Shown in pieces: positions 61,052 to 64,000 of a stretch of DNA of 64,000 nt. The stretch is from JASHPR01 sp963815375 (GTDB taxonomy: Bacteria > Actinomycetota > Actinomycetes > Streptosporangiales > Streptosporangiaceae), in NCBI GenBank assembly GCA_963815375.1, contig CAWFGX010000004.1:620001-684000 (forward strand), given 5' to 3'. A program made the translations under genes and the position numbers. Every line of letters begins with the position of its first letter. Within the stretch, counting starts at the first letter, position 1. The notes below the pieces were generated by a model. The model did not search any database and was not told the origin of the DNA. It was given only the letters and a program-made list of their open reading frames with translations.

Positions 61052-64000
61052 ATGCTTGAGATCCGCGTGATCGGCGAGCTAGAGGTGCGGCTAGCCGGGA
61101 AGAAGGCAGCGCTCCCGGCCAGCAGACGGGTCAGGGCGCTGCTGGGCTGGCTCGCGGTGCACCCCGGCCGCCATCCCCGGTCCCGGCTGGCCGGGCAGTT
61201 CTGGCCGGACGTGCTCGACGCCAGCGCGAGGGCCAGCCTCCGGAGCGCCATCTGGGCCCTGCGCTCGGCGCTCGGGCCTGATTTCGGCTCGTACCTGGCC
61301 ACCGACCGCGACACCGTCACCCTCGCAGCCGACGGTCTCTTGGTGGACCTGCAGGAAGTTAGGCGGCTCATCGCGCGAGGCCAGCCCAGGGCCGCGCTTG
61401 ACCTGTGCCGTGGGGAGCTGCTGCAGGAACTCGACGATGACTGGGTAGTCCAGGCCCGTGAGGAACTCGGCCGCGATATCGCCGCCGCGCTCAGGGACCT
61501 CATGGAACAGGCCACCGCCGCGGGTGACCTGGCGGCCGCAGTGGACTGGGCGCGGCGGCGGGCGGCGTTGTGCCCGCTGGACGAGTCGGCCGGAGCTGAC
61601 CTAATCGGCGCCTTGGTGCGGGCTGGCGATGCGTCAGCAGCGCTGGAGGCGTTGGAGAAGCTGCGCGAGCGGCTGGACAGCGAACTCGGGATCGTGGTGT
61701 CGGAGGAGACGGAGGCGCTGGTCAGCCAGCTTCGCCGCGCGGCCAGCCGACCCGCCCAGGCCGGCCCGCGCGTTCATCGCCGTTCCAGCGCCTCTGAGCA
61801 CGCGGACAAGCCAGCAGCGGGAGGTCTCGTCGGGCGAGAACAGGACTTCGCCGATCTGGTCAAGGCCTGGCGGGCGGCGCGCAGTGGCTCCGGCGGAGCC
61901 GTACTGCTCGATGGCGAGGGTGGCATTGGCAAGACCCGGCTCGTCGAGGAACTGCAGGCCACGGCACGACGGGCCGCCCCCAACGTCCTGATAGCTGGAA
62001 CCACAGCAGCCGGACCGGGCCGGGCATCGCCGTTTGCCATCTGGACCGACGCGCTCAGCGATCTCGTGAGCATGACCGGTCACCCGCCCGGGGCGCAGGC
62101 CTGGATCGGCGACCTGGCCAGAATCGTGCCGGCGCTGGCTCGGGCAAAGGTACATACCGGGCCGGCGACGCGAGCCAGCGCTGATCCTCAGCTCGATCGA
62201 GTCCAGCTGTGCGAGGCCGTCGTGCAGCTGGTGGCCTGGGTATCGCGGCAGGCTCCCCTGCTGCTGGCCCTGGAGGACCTGCACCTGGCGGACACAGCGA
62301 GCCTCGAGCTGATCGCCTACGTCGGACGGCGGCTCAGTCGCACGCCCGTGCTTCTCATCCTCACGCGCCGCAGGCTGCCATCGCGCCAGGACCTTGACGC
62401 CGTACTCGGAGCACTGCGCTCGCGCGGCGCGCTTCTCACGGAAGTCAACGTTCGGCCGCTCGCGGACGACGCAACACGGAGTCTCATCAAGGCCTCGGCC
62501 GACCTGCCGGCCGAGGCCGTCGAGCAGATAGTGAGGCTGGCAGCAGGTAACCCACTGCTCGCCGTCGAGACCGCCCGCGCCGCCGCTCGAGACGGCGCGG
62601 ACCTCGCCACTGGGCTCAGTGGCGCGGCAAGGCTGGCGATCAGCCGCCTGTCGGGCCAGGCACGTGTGTTCGTCGAATTCCTCGCCGCCGCCGGACGTGA
62701 CCTGGACCGTCCGGAGGTCGCCTCGCTCCCGCTCCAGAACCCAGCACGCGCGGCAGCCGAGGCCCTCGGGTCAGGCCTGCTGAGAGCCTGCGACGGGCAA
62801 ACAGGATTCCGGCACGCCCTGCTGCGCGATGCCGTCTATCAGGAGATCCCCGACCCGATCAGGACACGCCTGCACCACGAGCTTGCCCAGTTGCTCCGTA
62901 AGCGGGGCCGGCCACCAGACTTCCGCGCTCAGGGCCCACGAGGCTCGCGCCGTGGCCTGCGCGCAGCGGAGATCGCGCGGCACCTCATCCTGGCCGGCGA
63001 GGATGAACAGGCCGTCAGCTACCTGATCCGGGCCGCACAAGACGCACGAGGTGTGGCGGCGATGGCCGAAGCAGCCGACTTCCTGACCGAGGCCGTGCGG
63101 ATCGAGCCACATGACCCCGACCTGCTGGTTGAGCTGGCCGAGGTCGAGGCATTCCGCGGGCTGCTCGAGTCCTCCGACAATGCTTTCGACCGGGCGCTTG
63201 AGCAGATATCGCCACAAGACGCCGGAGCCCTGATCAGCGCCTGGCTGAGACGGGGCCGGTGGCTCCGCGGCGGTCTCTGCCATCCACGCGAGTCGCGCCG
63301 TTCCTACCAAAACGCGCTCGACGTGCTGGATCGCGATCCCGCATCCGATCTCTCCGCGCGGGCCGAGGCGCTCGCCGGCATGGCGTGGGCCGAAGCGGTC
63401 GCTGGCGAGCCGGCCGCGGTCGACGAGCTGCTTGCCGAGACCGACCGGATCCTCGACCGTGCCAGAACGGGCGACCTGCTCGCGCACGACATCGGAGTGG
63501 CGCGCGGGCACGCGCTGATCAGGGCAGGCCGGTTCACCGACAGCTTCGGTCCGCTGATCGCGGCGAGCGCCGCCGCGGGCCGCGCCGGGCGCCCGGACAT
63601 GGCCTACAGCTGCCTCAGCAACGCGGCGAGCGCGGCGGCCTGCGCGGGTGAGTTCAGCCGGGCGCTGGACTTCGCCGACCGGTGCCTCCCTCTGGTCGCG
63701 CCGAACGGGCTGCTGCGTCTGAGCGTCTACGCGCAGGCGGCGCGATCGGCCATCTTGCGCAGGCTGGGCCGGCTGTCCGAGGCACGCCAGGCGTGCGACG
63801 CGGCGGCCGGATACTGCGACCGGGTAGGTCTGCCCGAGCTGGACGGTCTGGTCTGCCAGGAACGCGGGCTGCTCGCCCTGGCCAATGCGGATCCTGTTGC
63901 TGCGGTGGCCTCGCTAGCAAGCGCCCTGGATCTTCATGCCCCGGTGAGCAGACCTGCTACACGTCTGCGGCTGGCCGAAGCCCTGGCCCTCTCCGGGCAG
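61052..64000 (+). CDS. BTAD-AAA transcriptional regulator (SARP-like, C-terminus outside window)
   Basis: Open from ATG 61052 to the window end (983 codons visible). Residues 1-95 are an OmpR-type winged helix (LEIRVIGELEVRLAGKKAAL, RVRALLGWLAVHPGR), 100-245 the bacterial transcriptional activation (BTAD) TPR-like domain (VDLQEVRRLI, DDDWVVQAREELGRD). The AAA/STAND part has Walker A GEGGIGKTRLVEEL at about 288-301 and the Walker B region LLLALEDLHLAD at about 403-414. Many TPR-like helices follow. Large regulators of this type switch on secondary metabolism or stress genes after nucleotide binding. It faces the NTF2-cupin pair. Confidence 0.88.
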   Translation, partial: MLEIRVIGELEVRLAGKKAALPASRRVRALLGWLAVHPGRHPRSRLAGQFWPDVLDASARASLRSAIWALRSALGPDFGSYLATDRDTVTLAADGLLVDLQEVRRLIARGQPRAALDLCRGELLQELDDDWVVQAREELGRDIAAALRDLMEQATAAGDLAAAVDWARRRAALCPLDESAGADLIGALVRAGDASAALEALEKLRERLDSELGIVVSEETEALVSQLRRAASRPAQAGPRVHRRSSASEHADKPAAGGLVGREQDFADLVKAWRAARSGSGGAVLLDGEGGIGKTRLVEELQATARRAAPNVLIAGTTAAGPGRASPFAIWTDALSDLVSMTGHPPGAQAWIGDLARIVPALARAKVHTGPATRASADPQLDRVQLCEAVVQLVAWVSRQAPLLLALEDLHLADTASLELIAYVGRRLSRTPVLLILTRRRLPSRQDLDAVLGALRSRGALLTEVNVRPLADDATRSLIKASADLPAEAVEQIVRLAAGNPLLAVETARAAARDGADLATGLSGAARLAISRLSGQARVFVEFLAAAGRDLDRPEVASLPLQNPARAAAEALGSGLLRACDGQTGFRHALLRDAVYQEIPDPIRTRLHHELAQLLRKRGRPPDFRAQGPRGSRRGLRAAEIARHLILAGEDEQAVSYLIRAAQDARGVAAMAEAADFLTEAVRIEPHDPDLLVELAEVEAFRGLLESSDNAFDRALEQISPQDAGALISAWLRRGRWLRGGLCHPRESRRSYQNALDVLDRDPASDLSARAEALAGMAWAEAVAGEPAAVDELLAETDRILDRARTGDLLAHDIGVARGHALIRAGRFTDSFGPLIAASAAAGRAGRPDMAYSCLSNAASAAACAGEFSRALDFADRCLPLVAPNGLLRLSVYAQAARSAILRRLGRLSEARQACDAAAGYCDRVGLPELDGLVCQERGLLALANADPVAAVASLASALDLHAPVSRPATRLRLAEALALSGQ

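Overview
This 64 kb window comes from a high-G+C actinobacterial chromosome, most likely a soil, mycelial-type Actinomycetota. The signs are a strong G/C bias at third codon positions, an F420/LLM-type oxidoreductase, a Ddn-type deazaflavin oxidoreductase, a mycothiol-type maleylpyruvate isomerase relative, a DUF574-type methyltransferase, a SigE-family sigma factor, BTAD and LAL-type regulators, and secreted GH5 and GH54 enzymes. I see no rRNA, tRNA, CRISPR array or phage structural genes. Genus cannot be set from the sequence alone.

Layout. (1) 0-12.8 kb is redox-rich: a lipoprotein, a PPOX-fold protein, a frameshifted universal stress protein, and two FAD-linked oxidoreductases of identical length (467 aa). 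Between them lie an LLM monooxygenase, a hotdog-like protein and a hydrolase-LuxR fusion. An ISAzo13-type transposase remnant and a small ribbon-helix-helix-like locus follow. That locus abuts the broken 5' half of a response-regulator/thioredoxin-reductase fusion gene. A MarR regulator faces a flavodoxin-fold reductase across a clean palindrome. (2) 13-20 kb holds an L,D-transpeptidase, a mycothiol-type enzyme, a remnant of a LAL regulator, an MprF-like protein and an IS605-type element with intact tnpB but a collapsed tnpA. (3) 20-28 kb holds metX-metY with a CoA-binding protein, a divergent OsmC-family gene with an FMO-like gene that lacks a normal start codon, a NicC-like monooxygenase, and a SigE-family sigma factor coupled to a membrane-anchored eight-repeat beta-propeller.

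(4) 28-34.5 kb holds a secreted GH5 enzyme, a methyltransferase, a P-loop kinase-like protein, a glycosyltransferase, an alanyl-tRNA editing protein and a LysR regulator. (5) 35-36.2 kb is a conspicuously A+T-richer island (about 48% G+C in sampled lines). It carries two co-directional genes, a SLATT-like two-TM protein and a HAD phosphatase. This is the best candidate for a little-described, possibly defensive, system in the window. (6) 36.3-53 kb holds a MetE-like protein, cupins, a GH54 enzyme behind a lac-like operator, a LAL remnant joined to a truncated MntH, half of an oxalate decarboxylase, an NmrA-type protein, a pyruvate/indolepyruvate decarboxylase, TetR and NTF2-like proteins, a Ddn-like enzyme, an epoxide hydrolase and a frameshifted unknown gene. 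(7) 53-64 kb holds a TauD-type dioxygenase, a ParA remnant, a TPR protein with a zincin-like domain lacking HExxH, an MFS exporter, and a cupin and an NTF2 gene facing a BTAD-AAA regulator that runs off the window.

A recurring feature is gene decay. At least ten genes are truncated or frameshifted, several at junctions with mobile-element debris, so this looks like an accessory region with repeated insertion and deletion. Intact modules keep translational coupling (4-nt ATGA/GTGA overlaps) and well-formed hairpin terminators.
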